Shown here one piece after another: positions 17,057 through 25,332 of a stretch of DNA of 34,844 nt. The stretch comes from Tardiphaga sp. GTDB taxonomy: Bacteria > Pseudomonadota > Alphaproteobacteria > Rhizobiales > Xanthobacteraceae. The position numbers were made by a program, and so were the translations under genes. Under the pieces are notes generated by a model. That model searched no databases, was not told the origin of the DNA, and was given only the letters and a program-made list of their open reading frames with translations. Each line of letters starts with the position of its first letter. Positions within the stretch are counted from its first letter, which is position 1. The stretch spans positions 1 to 34,844 of the forward strand of contig NZ_JAQGJT010000154.1 in the NCBI RefSeq assembly GCF_028290495.1. Direction: 5' to 3'.

Positions 17057-18625
17057 ATGTTAGAAACGCTGCGGAAGCGAGGGGAAGCCGTGGACGACAG
17101 CGTAGATTCGCAGCGCCAGGCGCAGTTACCGGGTGACAATATGCAGCGCGGCTACGACATGTCCGGGATCGGCACATGGGAGCTCGACCTGTCTACACGG
17201 CAGTTGACCTGGTCCTCCATCACCCGCGGCCTTTTTGGCCTCTCGGCATCCGAGCCGCTGGATCTTGCGCGCTTTCTGTCGGTGCTTGAACCGCCGGACC
17301 GGGAGCGCACCGAACTCGCCCTACAACGCTGCACCGAGACCGGCGGCCCTTTCGATATGGAGTACCGGATCATCCGGCCGGCCACCGGGCAGCACTGGAT
17401 TCGTGTCAAAGGCGGCATTACGACCGGTAAGGATGGCAAGCCGTCCCACCTCGGCGGTGTGGTGCTCGACATTGATGAACAGAAGCGGCTGGAAGAGACG
17501 CTGCGGACCCGGGAGGCGCATTTGCGCTCGATCCTGGACACCGTGCCCGACGCCATGATCGTGATCGACAAGGCCGGTGTGATCCAGTCCTTCAGCTCGG
17601 CGGCGGAACGGATGTTCGGCACCACCGGTCGCGAAGCCATCGGCCAGAACGTCAGCAGCCTGATGCCGGACCCGGATCGTACCCGCCATGACGGCTACCT
17701 GAAGCGTTATGAAACGACGCACGAGCGGCACATCATCGGCATCGGGCGCATCGTCACCGGCCGCCGCCGCGACGGCACGACGTTTCCGATGCACCTGTCG
17801 ATCGGCGAGATGCAATCCGGCGGCGAGCTTTTCTTCACCGGCTTCATCCGCGATCTCACCGAGCAGCAGCAGACCCAGGCGCAATTGCAGGAGCTGCAGT
17901 CCGAGCTCATTCATATGTCGCGCCTGACGGCGATGGGCGAGATGGCCTCGGCGCTGGCCCACGAGTTGAACCAGCCGCTGGCATCGATCAGCAATTATAT
18001 GAACGGCTCGCGCCGGCTGCTCGAAGCCAGCACGGACCCGAACGGCCTGAAGATCCAGAATGCGCTGAATAAAGCTGCCGAGCAGGCCGTGCGCGCGGGA
18101 CAAATCATCCGCAGGCTGCGCGACTTCGTCTCACGTGACGAATCCGAGAAGCGGGTGGAAAGTCTCGCCAAGCTGGTCGAGGAATCCGGCGCGCTCGGCC
18201 TCACCGGATCCCGTGAACAGGGCGTGATGCTGCACTTCAACCTCGATCCCCGGTTCGACCGCGTGATGGTCGATCGCGTGCAGATCCAGCAGGTGCTGGT
18301 CAATCTGTTCCGCAATGCCGTGGAGGCGATGAAGAACGCGCCGCGACAGGAACTTGCCGTGACCAACTCGGCAGCGCCCGATGACATGATCGAGATCGCC
18401 GTCTCCGACACCGGCGACGGGTTCAGCGAAGAAACCGCCTCAAAACTGTTCCAGACCTTCTTCACGACCAAATCCACCGGCATGGGCGTCGGACTGTCGA
18501 TCAGCCGGTCGATCGTCGAGGCGCATGGCGGCAAGATGTCGGCCGAAACCAATCCGTCCGGCGGCGCCACGTTCCGCTTCACCCTGCCCGCGGCAGCTCC
18601 CCAGGACCCTACGCATGTCACTTGA
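17057..18625 (+). CDS. fixL: Oxygen-sensing histidine kinase FixL
   Basis: The 522-residue sensor has no membrane helix. It has an N-terminal PAS domain (about 30-145), a haem-binding PAS domain (about 155-270), and HisKA/HATPase domains. The haem-pocket residues of Bradyrhizobium FixL are all present: proximal His (His211 here, RHDGY), the Arg206 equivalent (Arg217, LKRY), the His214 equivalent (His225, ERHII) and the O2-contacting Arg220 equivalent (Arg231, GIGR). The phosphoacceptor is His302 in [12 protein letters not shown]1 and G2 boxes follow ([24 protein letters not shown]). ATG 17057 with AAGGG upstream is chosen over far-upstream ORF starts that run over the promoter. It overlaps fixJ by 11 bases. 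Confidence 0.96.
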   Translation: MLETLRKRGEAVDDSVDSQRQAQLPGDNMQRGYDMSGIGTWELDLSTRQLTWSSITRGLFGLSASEPLDLARFLSVLEPPDRERTELALQRCTETGGPFDMEYRIIRPATGQHWIRVKGGITTGKDGKPSHLGGVVLDIDEQKRLEETLRTREAHLRSILDTVPDAMIVIDKAGVIQSFSSAAERMFGTTGREAIGQNVSSLMPDPDRTRHDGYLKRYETTHERHIIGIGRIVTGRRRDGTTFPMHLSIGEMQSGGELFFTGFIRDLTEQQQTQAQLQELQSELIHMSRLTAMGEMASALAHELNQPLASISNYMNGSRRLLEASTDPNGLKIQNALNKAAEQAVRAGQIIRRLRDFVSRDESEKRVESLAKLVEESGALGLTGSREQGVMLHFNLDPRFDRVMVDRVQIQQVLVNLFRNAVEAMKNAPRQELAVTNSAAPDDMIEIAVSDTGDGFSEETASKLFQTFFTTKSTGMGVGLSISRSIVEAHGGKMSAETNPSGGATFRFTLPAAAPQDPTHVT

Positions 18626-19232
18626 AGGCACGGTCTACGTCATCGACGACGATGCGGCGATGCGCGATTCGCTCGAATTCCTGCTCGATTCGGCGGGCTT
18701 CACGGTCACGCTGTTCGATGCGGCATCCAGCTTTCTGGAGCATCTGTCAGGCCTGCCGTTCGGCTGCGTGGTGTCGGACATCCGCATGCCCGGCGTCAAC
18801 GGAATGGATCTGCTGCGAAGCCTGAAGACCATCCGCCCGGATCTGCCCATCATCATCATGACCGGCCACGGCGACATCCCGCTGGCGGTGGAGGCGATCA
18901 AGCTCGGCGCCAAGGATTTCCTGGAAAAGCCGTTCGAGGACGAGCGGCTGATCGGATCGATCCGCACCGCCCTTGAGCACGGCGAAAACAGCGCCCGGAG
19001 CAAGGGCGTGGTAAGCGAACTGGCGTCTCGCATCGCCAGCCTCAGCCAGCGCGAGCGGCAGGTGATGGACGGCCTGATTGCCGGACTTTCCAACAAGCTG
19101 ATCGCTCGCGACTATGACATCAGCCCGCGCACCATCGAGGTCTACCGGGCCAATGTGATGACGAAAATGCAGGCCCGCAGCCTTTCCGAACTGGTGCGGT
19201 TCGCGGTGCGCGCGGGCATTCTGGAAGATTGA
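18615..19232 (+). CDS. fixJ: Response regulator FixJ
   Basis: The 205-residue regulator has a receiver domain (acidic pocket Asp11/Asp12, phosphoacceptor Asp55 in VVSDIRMPG, Lys105 in FLEKPF) and a LuxR-type HTH (about 140-200, [20 protein letters not shown], then [16 protein letters not shown]). FixL phosphorylates it at low O2, and it then activates fixK. ATG 18615 overlaps the end of fixL by 11 bases, giving translational coupling. Its last codons overlap a FixK-type site. Confidence 0.96.
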   Translation: MSLEGTVYVIDDDAAMRDSLEFLLDSAGFTVTLFDAASSFLEHLSGLPFGCVVSDIRMPGVNGMDLLRSLKTIRPDLPIIIMTGHGDIPLAVEAIKLGAKDFLEKPFEDERLIGSIRTALEHGENSARSKGVVSELASRIASLSQRERQVMDGLIAGLSNKLIARDYDISPRTIEVYRANVMTKMQARSLSELVRFAVRAGILED

Positions 19233-19242
19233 GGCAGATCAA
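19229..19242. promoter_or_regulatory. FixK/FNR-type box across the fixJ stop codon
   Basis: TTGAG-GCAG-ATCAA has the same half-sites as the ccoG box read on its coding strand. It covers the fixJ TGA and is centred 46 bases before the TTG at 19282 and 64 before the TTG at 19300 of the receiver gene. With -41.5 spacing a transcript would begin near 19277. The pattern is seen; regulation is inferred. Confidence 0.55.
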
Positions 19243-19281
19243 CCGGCGCTGGACAGCAAGGGCTATATCTCCGGCTCAACT

Positions 19282-19728
19282 TTGCTCGGGATACTGGCAT
19301 TGACCGCAACGGCCAACCACAAACCGACCGTCCTGGTCCTCGACGACGACATTCCGGTGCTCAGCTCGCTGCAGTTCCTGCTGGAAACCCATGATTTCGC
19401 GGTACGCACGTTCCGCAGCGGGGCCGCCATGCTGGACTGGGCCGTGCTGCATCCGTCGGATTGCATCGTGGTTGACTACAAGATGCCGGAGCTCGACGGC
19501 CTGCAGGTCGCCGAACAACTGCGCGCCCGCGGCATCGCGACCTCCGTGATTCTCATCACCGGCTTTCCCGATGATTCTATCTACCTCAAGGCTGCCGCCG
19601 CCGGCATCCAGCAGGTTCTGCTGAAGCCGCTTTTTGAAGACAGCCTGGTGGCCCACATCACGGATATCCTGCCGATGGCAGCCGCCATACCCGAGTTGCG
19701 CTCCGGCGACCTCCGTACATGTACTTAA
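19282..19728 (+). CDS. Stand-alone receiver (single-domain response regulator) between fixJ and fixK
   Basis: This protein of about 148 residues is a receiver domain only: acidic pocket DDD at 21-23, phosphoacceptor Asp65 (IVVDYKMPE), Thr93 in LITGF and Lys115 (VLLKPL). There is no output domain. Its place between fixJ and fixK matches the receiver-only gene at the same spot in Bradyrhizobium. It could act as a phosphate sink or as a modulator of FixL/FixJ signalling. No ATG is available: TTG at 19282 is used here, but TTG at 19300, preceded by CGGGA, is a good alternative (142 residues). A FixK-type box lies just upstream, pointing to feedback control. Confidence 0.85.
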   Translation: MLGILALTATANHKPTVLVLDDDIPVLSSLQFLLETHDFAVRTFRSGAAMLDWAVLHPSDCIVVDYKMPELDGLQVAEQLRARGIATSVILITGFPDDSIYLKAAAAGIQQVLLKPLFEDSLVAHITDILPMAAAIPELRSGDLRTCT

Positions 19729-19745
19729 GGGCCTGCCCCTAAGAT
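19721..19745 (+). promoter_or_regulatory. Candidate FixJ-binding region upstream of fixK
   Basis: The stretch GTACTTAAGGGCCTGCCCC followed by TAAGAT overlaps the receiver gene stop and lies about 65-90 bases before the fixK ATG. It contains an imperfect inverted pattern (CTTAAGGGC / GCCCCTAAG), reminiscent of rhizobial FixJ sites upstream of fixK. The match is by eye and the consensus is loose. Confidence 0.35.
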
Positions 19746-19809
19746 ATCGGACCAAATATCCGGCGCGTTCCGACACACCTACAAACGGCCATCCAACGAG
19801 GAGATGGCC

Positions 19810-20505
19810 ATGCTTTCCCAATCAGCCGCAACGATCGAAACCAAAGCGCTCTTTGCGAAGGCGATGTGCCCACCTCCCGCCGACGACCAGTTTGCGACCG
19901 TGATGGGTCTGGCCGGCATGGTGGCGACCTCCTTTCGTTACCAGAAGGACGAGGAAATCTTCGGCGAGGACGAGCCCGCCGAATACGTCTATCAGGTCAT
20001 TCACGGCGCGGTTCGGACCTACAAGCTGCTCTCCGACGGCCGCCGCCAGATCGGCTCCTTTCATCTGGCCGGCGATGTCTTCGGCCTCGAATACGGCACG
20101 AAACACCGCGCCACCGCCGAAGCCCTTTGCTCGACGGAAGTGCGGCTGATCCAGCGCCGCAGCCTGGAGAATGTCGCCAAGGTCGACGTGCAGGTGTCGC
20201 GCATTCTCTGGAACGTCACGTCGGGCGAGTTGCGCCACGCCGAAGATCACATGCTGCTGCTCGGCTGCAAGACCGCGATGGAGCGCGTCGCCGCCTTCCT
20301 GCTCGAGATGGACCGCCGCCTCAAAGCATCCTCGATGGTGGCGCTGCCGATGTGCCGCCGCGACATCGGCGACTACCTCGGGCTGACGCTTGAAACCGTC
20401 TCGCGCGCGCTGTCACAGCTGCATGACCAGGGCGTGCTCGACTTTTCCGGCGCCCGCCAGATCGTGATCCGCAACCGGCAGCGGCTGCGCGACATCAACG
20501 AATAA
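19810..20505 (+). CDS. fixK: CRP/FNR-family regulator FixK (FixK2 type)
   Basis: The 231-residue CRP/FNR regulator activates micro-oxic genes, including ccoNOQP, at TTGA-N6-TCAA boxes. It has an N-terminal cyclic-nucleotide-like beta-barrel (about 25-120), a dimer helix, and a C-terminal HTH with the recognition segment GLTLETVSRALSQL. FNR-type N-terminal Fe-S cysteines are absent, as expected for FixK. A lone Cys182 in LPMCRRDIGDYLG corresponds to Cys183 of Bradyrhizobium FixK2, whose oxidation lowers DNA binding. I choose ATG 19810 because GAGGAG (19798-19803) is then correctly spaced; ATG 19804 abuts it. It is the output of the FixLJ cascade here. Confidence 0.95.
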   Translation: MLSQSAATIETKALFAKAMCPPPADDQFATVMGLAGMVATSFRYQKDEEIFGEDEPAEYVYQVIHGAVRTYKLLSDGRRQIGSFHLAGDVFGLEYGTKHRATAEALCSTEVRLIQRRSLENVAKVDVQVSRILWNVTSGELRHAEDHMLLLGCKTAMERVAAFLLEMDRRLKASSMVALPMCRRDIGDYLGLTLETVSRALSQLHDQGVLDFSGARQIVIRNRQRLRDINE

Positions 20506-20669
20506 CCCGCCACGCAAACAGCCCTTGCGGACGGTATGCGGTTGCAGGGCCAAGTCCTCACGGATCGGTCCTGTGTCTTTCAAACCGCGTGCAAGGGCGA
20601 GCCCCCCTTGCCATTTGCCAAAAGCACGTCATGCATCCATATCGGCATCGAGCCGATGGAGGATAAGCG

Positions 20670-20705
20670 ATGGGTCATGCGCAGGGCTGCCGGACAACGT
20701 GGTGA
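20670..20705 (+). CDS. Possible 11-codon leader ORF overlapping rsgA start
   Basis: GGAGG (20658-20662) is well placed before ATG 20670, which opens an 11-codon ORF (MGHAQGCRTTW) whose TGA stop (20703-20705) overlaps the tandem GTG start of rsgA. No comparably good ribosome site precedes the GTG itself. Translational coupling is an inference; the ORF may also be chance. Confidence 0.25.
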   Translation: MGHAQGCRTTW

Positions 20706-21754
20706 GCGATCCGTCTGAAGACACGCACGCATTGTCACTTCCAGGTCTGGGGTGGTCGGATTTCTTTGCCGATCAGCTTTTGCCTGATGAGGCAGGCGCC
20801 CTGCCGGTGCGTATCGCCACCGTCCACCGCACCCGCATGACCGCCATGTCCCGGACCGGGCCGATCAAGCTGGTGCTTCCTGTTCACACCAACACCGGCG
20901 ATTATACTGTCGGCGACTGGGTGCTGGCCGACCCCGAATCCTTCTTGATGCAACGTCGCCTCAACCGCCGGACGGTTCTGGAGCGGCGCACCGAAGGCAG
21001 CCGAACCCCGCAGCTTGCCGGCGCCAATATCGACACGCTCTTCATCGTCACCTCCTGCAATGCCGATTTCAACGTCGCCCGGCTGGAACGCTATCTTGCG
21101 CTCGCCAATGAAGCCGGCATCACACCGGTGATCGTGCTGACAAAGGCTGATCTTGCGGAAAATCCTGCGCTCTACCTGGAACAGGCGACGGCACTGCAGC
21201 GCGGTCTGGCGGTTGTGATCTCCAATCCGCGCACCGGAGATATCGCGACCTCGCTGCATAGCTGGTGCGGTGTCGGGCAGACCGTCGCGGTGGTCGGCTC
21301 TTCAGGGGTCGGTAAATCGACCATGGTCAACGCGCTGGCGGGGCCGTCGCACGAACTGCCGCAGAAAACCGGAAGCATTCGGGAGCAAGATGCCAAAGGC
21401 CGCCATACCACCACCTCGCGCTCGCTCCATGCCATCGCGGGCGGCGGCTGGGTGATCGACACGCCGGGAATGCGCTCGCTCTATGTCAGCGATGCCGCTT
21501 CCGGGATCGATGAGCTGTTCGCAGAGATCACCGAACTCGCTCCACTCTGCAAGTTTCGCGATTGCACCCACGCCCACGAGCCAGGCTGCGCCGTCCGCGC
21601 CGCGGTGGCCGACGGCAAGCTTGAAGCGGAGCGCCTCGACCGCTGGCGCATGATGGTGGCGGAAAACCGCACCAATACGCCAGAACGGGCGAAGCCCGGT
21701 GGTGGCAGACCGGCCCCCCCTCGCCGCTCAAAGCCGCGGATAGAAGCTGACTAG
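20702..21754 (+). CDS. rsgA: Ribosome small-subunit biogenesis GTPase RsgA
   Basis: RsgA assists late 30S assembly. The protein of about 350 residues has an N-terminal OB fold (about 35-105) and a circularly permuted GTPase domain: G4 (VLTKAD) comes before G1 (GSSGVGKST), then G2-like TTTSR and G3 (DTPG). The zinc motif follows (CKFRDCTHAHEPGC). The C-terminus is Pro/Arg/Lys-rich. The start is uncertain: tandem GTG codons at 20699/20702 give a natural N-terminus, while ORF extension to 20525 adds residues without family character. A short ORF with a better ribosome site (ATG 20670) ends at the GTG and could couple translation. It lies 196 bases after fixK and is likely transcribed separately. 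Confidence 0.9.
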   Translation: MSDPSEDTHALSLPGLGWSDFFADQLLPDEAGALPVRIATVHRTRMTAMSRTGPIKLVLPVHTNTGDYTVGDWVLADPESFLMQRRLNRRTVLERRTEGSRTPQLAGANIDTLFIVTSCNADFNVARLERYLALANEAGITPVIVLTKADLAENPALYLEQATALQRGLAVVISNPRTGDIATSLHSWCGVGQTVAVVGSSGVGKSTMVNALAGPSHELPQKTGSIREQDAKGRHTTTSRSLHAIAGGGWVIDTPGMRSLYVSDAASGIDELFAEITELAPLCKFRDCTHAHEPGCAVRAAVADGKLEAERLDRWRMMVAENRTNTPERAKPGGGRPAPPRRSKPRIEAD

Positions 21755-21762
21755 TGGTTTCA

Positions 21763-21795
21763 TCGATGGCGAAGCCGGATCAACCGCGCCATCGA
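21763..21795. terminator. Hairpin between convergent rsgA and HWE kinase genes
   Basis: A perfect 9-base inverted repeat, TCGATGGCG / CGCCATCGA, with a 15-base loop begins 9 bases after the rsgA stop. No T-tract follows, so intrinsic termination is uncertain, but the position between convergent genes fits an mRNA end. Confidence 0.35.
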
Positions 21796-21987
21796 AGCGG
21801 CGGTGGCCGGCATGCGATACGCCCTGAATTTAAGAGGAAATACCTCAATTTTTAAAACGGCGTTGGCGGGGACGCTGCCGGCGTCCGAGAGCAGCGCGGA
21901 AGCGATGAATGACGCGCTTGCCCCTCCAACTACAAGCGCCGGATCATGTCGTAGCGATCGCCCGCTGCAGCTCAATGAGTCGTGCTG

Positions 21988-23076
21988 CTACTCAGCCGCC
22001 ACCTCGACCAGCAATGCAGGGGCGGTGAGAACGGAGAGGGGCGCGACCAACTCACACTCGACACCGCTGGGCTTGTACGAGACACGTACCTCCGCCGAGA
22101 AGTCGTTGCTGAGCATCCGTTCGATGAGGCGCGAGCCAAACCCCCTCTTCGCCGCAGGGGGCTCGGTCACAACAGGACCTCCGCTCTCGGCCCACTTGAA
22201 ACGGAAGCCCGGCACACCTTCGGTCAGCTCATCCGACCAAGTGATTTCCACTCTGCCCTTCCCCGAAAGCGAACCGTACTTCGTCGCGTTCGTGGCCAGT
22301 TCATGGACTGCCAGAGCCAGAGCCAGCGCCTGCTTGGGCTGCAGCACCATGTCAGGTCCAGTTACGCTGATGCGACCCTGACCCGTGCGGTGGGAGGCAA
22401 GGGCACCGTTCACAACCTCCTTGATGGGGGCGTCGGACCAACTGGTCTGGATCAGGATGTCGTGCGCGTGGCTCAAGGTCATCAGGCGTGCCGAGAATGC
22501 TTCCCTTGCCGCATCCACGTCGTCGCCTCGCATCGTCTGGTTCGCGATAGCTCCGACCATGGCAAGCGTGTTCTTGATGCGGTGCTGAAGCTCTGCGGTC
22601 AAGAACGCTTGGCGGTCCATCGCCTCGTTCAACTCCGACACTGCCCGCCATTCGTCCGTGATATCGCGAGAGATAGAGAGAAGGTGAGACGGCTTATCGT
22701 CACTGCCCAGGATCGCCGAAACCTGAACGTCCCAGTATCGAGGCGTACCCTTCGCTGTGTTTGCGGCACCCTTGAAGTGCGCCACGCCACCTGCCTTGGC
22801 CACCTCGACGGCGTTCCTCGCGTCGATGTTGCCCGCGCCCACCCAGAAGTCAGGCCATGGACAGCCCTTGAGCTTCGCGAAGTCATCGACCTCCATGATG
22901 CGCTTGCCACCTTCGCTCATGAACTGGAGGCGACCGTCGAGGTCCAGAATTTTGATGCAATCGCCACAACCCGCAAGGACGCCACGAAGGACATCGTCAT
23001 TCCCTGCCAACTCGCTTCCCGCCGCCACGAGTTCGTCGTTCATCGAAGCGACTGTTGATGTGGGGACGTAGGGCAT
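21988..23076 (-). CDS. PAS domain-containing HWE-family sensor histidine kinase
   Basis: The 362-residue soluble kinase has an N-terminal PAS/PAC sensor (about 25-145, VLAGCGDCIKILDLDGRLQF ... SHLLSISRDITDEWRA) and an HWE-type catalytic domain. It shows the H box AELQHRIKNTLAM with His165, the N box HELATNATKYGSL with Asn263, and the WAE signature at 295-297 followed by a Gly-rich RGFGSRLIER. HWE kinases are abundant in alphaproteobacteria and often serve general stress or light signalling; no cognate regulator is beside it. The ligand is unknown. I start at ATG 23076, with AGGA upstream; ATG 23043 is possible. It is the last gene before the integrase region. Confidence 0.87.
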   Translation of the reverse strand: MPYVPTSTVASMNDELVAAGSELAGNDDVLRGVLAGCGDCIKILDLDGRLQFMSEGGKRIMEVDDFAKLKGCPWPDFWVGAGNIDARNAVEVAKAGGVAHFKGAANTAKGTPRYWDVQVSAILGSDDKPSHLLSISRDITDEWRAVSELNEAMDRQAFLTAELQHRIKNTLAMVGAIANQTMRGDDVDAAREAFSARLMTLSHAHDILIQTSWSDAPIKEVVNGALASHRTGQGRISVTGPDMVLQPKQALALALAVHELATNATKYGSLSGKGRVEITWSDELTEGVPGFRFKWAESGGPVVTEPPAAKRGFGSRLIERMLSNDFSAEVRVSYKPSGVECELVAPLSVLTAPALLVEVAAE

Positions 23077-23516
23077 TCTCGGTCCTGATCGCGGTCTGTC
23101 CTGTAGCGAACATACCCGCACCGCCCATCACGAGCAATCGGCACGGGTCGTAGAGGAGGTAGAGTCTGTTTGGAGACGCGAGTGCTTCGCTCTGGGCATC
23201 ATGCGGGCCCCTTCGCAAATGGCTCAATCTGGATGGCACGAGATTGGGGGACACAATGAGGGTCACCGTGGGGACACTTCGCTTTGTTCCGACGCTAACT
23301 CATTGATTTTATAGGGCGATGAAGGGTGTAAGCAAAGGTGGCGGAGAGGGGGTCCGCCGAACTTGGGTCCCTAAGAGTACGCCGTCGCGCACCAATGTTC
23401 AGATAAACCCCGCAAATGTAAGCAAATTTTTCTATCGGTGATTGCCCTTGTTCGCTTTCGTCCGCCTCAATCCGTGTTATGTTTGGGGACCGAATTGGGG
23501 GCTACCGAAAGGGAAC
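23077..23516. other. Non-coding junction before the integrase; possible attachment region
   Basis: No credible gene is seen in this 440-base stretch. It contains a 10-base direct repeat, TGTAAGCAAA, at 23328-23337 and 23417-23426, and a small hairpin, GGCGGA-gaggggg-TCCGCC, at 23341-23359. The string TGGCGGAGAGGGGGT (23340-23354) resembles the reverse complement of a tRNA-Ser 3' end, but the T-arm does not continue, so no tRNA is called. Given the integrase that follows, the repeats could be arm-type sites and the junction an att site. Confidence 0.35.
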
Positions 23517-24686
23517 ATGGCAAGCACATTATCCGCACGGAAAGTCGCAGCAGCGAAACCAGGCAAATACAGCGATGGCGGCAACCTGTATCTCGTCGTG
23601 TCAGAGAGCGGCTCTAAGAAGTGGATATTGCGCTTTACGTGGCGTGGACGCGCCAGGGAAATGGGTCTGGGCGGGGCGGCGTCAGTTTCGCTGGCAGATG
23701 CGCGGGATAGAGCGATTGACGCACGCCGGAAGATCGCAAACGGGATAGACCCGATTGGGGATCGCAAGAATGACGCTGGGACCCCCACATTTGGTGCAAT
23801 GGCGGATCAGGTCTGCGAATCACTTTCGGCCGGATTTCGCAATGCCAAGCATCGCGCTCAATGGACGATGACGCTTACGGTGTACGCAGGGCCCTTGCGC
23901 AAATTGCCTGTTGATGCGGTATCCACGGACGATGTGCTCAGCGTTCTCAAGCCTATCTGGCTGACAAAGCCCGAGACGGCTTCCCGACTTCGTGGCCGAA
24001 TCGAGAAGGTCCTAGATGCAGCGAAGGCAAAAGGATTTCGGGACCGTGAGAACCCTGCTCGCTGGCGAGGCCACCTCGACCACCTTTTACCAAAGCCAGC
24101 GAAGCTAAGCCGAGGTCACCACTTGGCAATGCCCTACGAGCGACTTCCGGCTTTCATGGTTGATCTGCGGCAGCGCGCCGCAACCGCTGCATTGGCTCTA
24201 GAGTTTTGCATCCTAACGTCAGCCCGGTCTGGCGAAGTCCTCGGACTTCGGTGGGCTGAGGTCAATTTCGCGGATCAGGTATGGACTGTCCCTGGAGAGC
24301 GCATGAAAGCTGGCCGCGAGCATCGCGTGCCCCTATCGAGGCGAGCGGTAGCCATCTTGGAGAGGCTGCGGCCTTTAAATCTTGGCTCCGAAATTGCGTT
24401 TCCAGGACAGAAGGCAGATCGGCCGTTGTCAAACATGGCGATGGAAATGATGCTTCGGCGAATGAAGGTGACCGATGCAACGGTTCATGGCTTCCGATCA
24501 AGCTTCCGCGATTGGGCTGGGAATGTTTCTTCTTTCCCAAGGGAAGTGGCCGAAGCGGCCTTGGCTCACGTCATTGGCGATAAATCTGAGCAAGCTTATC
24601 GCCGCGGTGACGCTCTGGAGAAGCGGCGGGCGATGATGGAAGCATGGGCTAAATGGTGCGAGCCCAACACGTCACCGGCGGCCTGA
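23517..24686 (+). CDS. Tyrosine recombinase/integrase (P4-type)
   Basis: The 389-residue site-specific recombinase has an N-terminal arm-binding DUF4102-like domain (about 1-85, LSARKVAAAKPGKYSDGGNL), a core-binding SAM-like region (about 90-190) and a C-terminal catalytic domain. Catalytic residues are visible: Arg237 (TSARSGEVLGLRW), His324 and Arg327 (HGFRSSFRDWA), His351 (LAHVIGD) and the nucleophile Tyr361 (EQAYRRGD). All are intact, so it may be active. ATG 23517 with AAAGGG upstream is chosen over an ORF start at 23442. It marks one end of a genomic island or prophage-like element extending rightwards. Confidence 0.93.
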   Translation: MASTLSARKVAAAKPGKYSDGGNLYLVVSESGSKKWILRFTWRGRAREMGLGGAASVSLADARDRAIDARRKIANGIDPIGDRKNDAGTPTFGAMADQVCESLSAGFRNAKHRAQWTMTLTVYAGPLRKLPVDAVSTDDVLSVLKPIWLTKPETASRLRGRIEKVLDAAKAKGFRDRENPARWRGHLDHLLPKPAKLSRGHHLAMPYERLPAFMVDLRQRAATAALALEFCILTSARSGEVLGLRWAEVNFADQVWTVPGERMKAGREHRVPLSRRAVAILERLRPLNLGSEIAFPGQKADRPLSNMAMEMMLRRMKVTDATVHGFRSSFRDWAGNVSSFPREVAEAALAHVIGDKSEQAYRRGDALEKRRAMMEAWAKWCEPNTSPAA

Positions 24687-24977
24687 CGAATAGTGATGGG
24701 CGGATCGTTGTGGCGGCTGTTCGTGCGTCGCCTGGCTGCTGTTGCAGTTTACTGGCAGCTCGCCCTGGACGTTGGCGGACGTCGCGAATCACCAGCGCGC
24801 AAATGGCGAGCTTCGGTAGACCTCAACGTCTTCCCTGAGAATCTCCGAAACCACTGCAGCGCAGGCGGATCTCTTCAGGATGATCAGGGTGCTATTGCTA
24901 TGTTGCGAACTCTCCGTAGGTTGATTCGAGACAACCACCAGCAAACAACGCTGGCAACATACGGGCACTAGCGAACC
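24687..24977. other. Short gap with a doubtful ORF
   Basis: A 92-codon ORF (24693-24971, plus strand, MMGGSLWRLFVRRLAAVAV...) starts 7 bases after the integrase but has no recognised motif and no clear ribosome site. I do not call it as a gene. No RNA gene or strong repeat is seen. Confidence 0.3.
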
Positions 24978-25181
24978 ATGAACGAAGGCAACCACCGGAC
25001 TAACTCGAAGGGATTGCTTCGAACGATTATCGAGACGGCAGATGAACTGCGCGTCGGTCGAAGCACTATCTACGAGCTCATTCGCAAACAACAGCTTGAG
25101 ACGGTTAAGATCGGTCGCTGCACTAGGGTTCCTGCGGCATCTATTGCGGCATTCGTCGAAAAACTTCGTTCCTACGCCTAA
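24978..25181 (+). CDS. Small helix-turn-helix protein, excisionase/AlpA-like
   Basis: The 67-residue protein contains a MerR/excisionase-type winged HTH (HTH_17): ETADELRVGRSTIYELIRK, then LETVKIGRCTRVPAASIAAF. Proteins of this size and motif next to an integrase commonly direct excision or activate the element's genes. It follows the integrase by 291 bases and precedes the helicase gene on the same strand. Coding assignment is strong from the motif; the excisionase role is inferred. Confidence 0.8.
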   Translation: MNEGNHRTNSKGLLRTIIETADELRVGRSTIYELIRKQQLETVKIGRCTRVPAASIAAFVEKLRSYA

Positions 25182-25332
25182 AACCAGTCTCGTCTCGGCG
25201 GGAAACTTCACGCTGGCATTTTTGCTAACAGTCTCGCCAGTCAGTTTTATTAAATCCCACTTACGCGCAGCACGCTTGAAAACTTATGCGGTTTTCGAAT
25301 GCGCACGGCTGCGTGCGGACAGGACTCAAAAC

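Noticed and set aside
21982..23058. 358-codon ORF antisense to the HWE kinase
   Set aside because: The kinase strand carries H, N and G boxes; the plus-strand frame does not match anything.
23340..23359. tRNA-Ser 3' end on the minus strand
   Set aside because: Only about 15 bases match and the TTCGAATC T-arm is absent; the segment is also explained by a GGCGGA/TCCGCC hairpin.
24693..24971. 92-codon ORF after the integrase
   Set aside because: No ribosome site or motif was found; mentioned only in the gap note.
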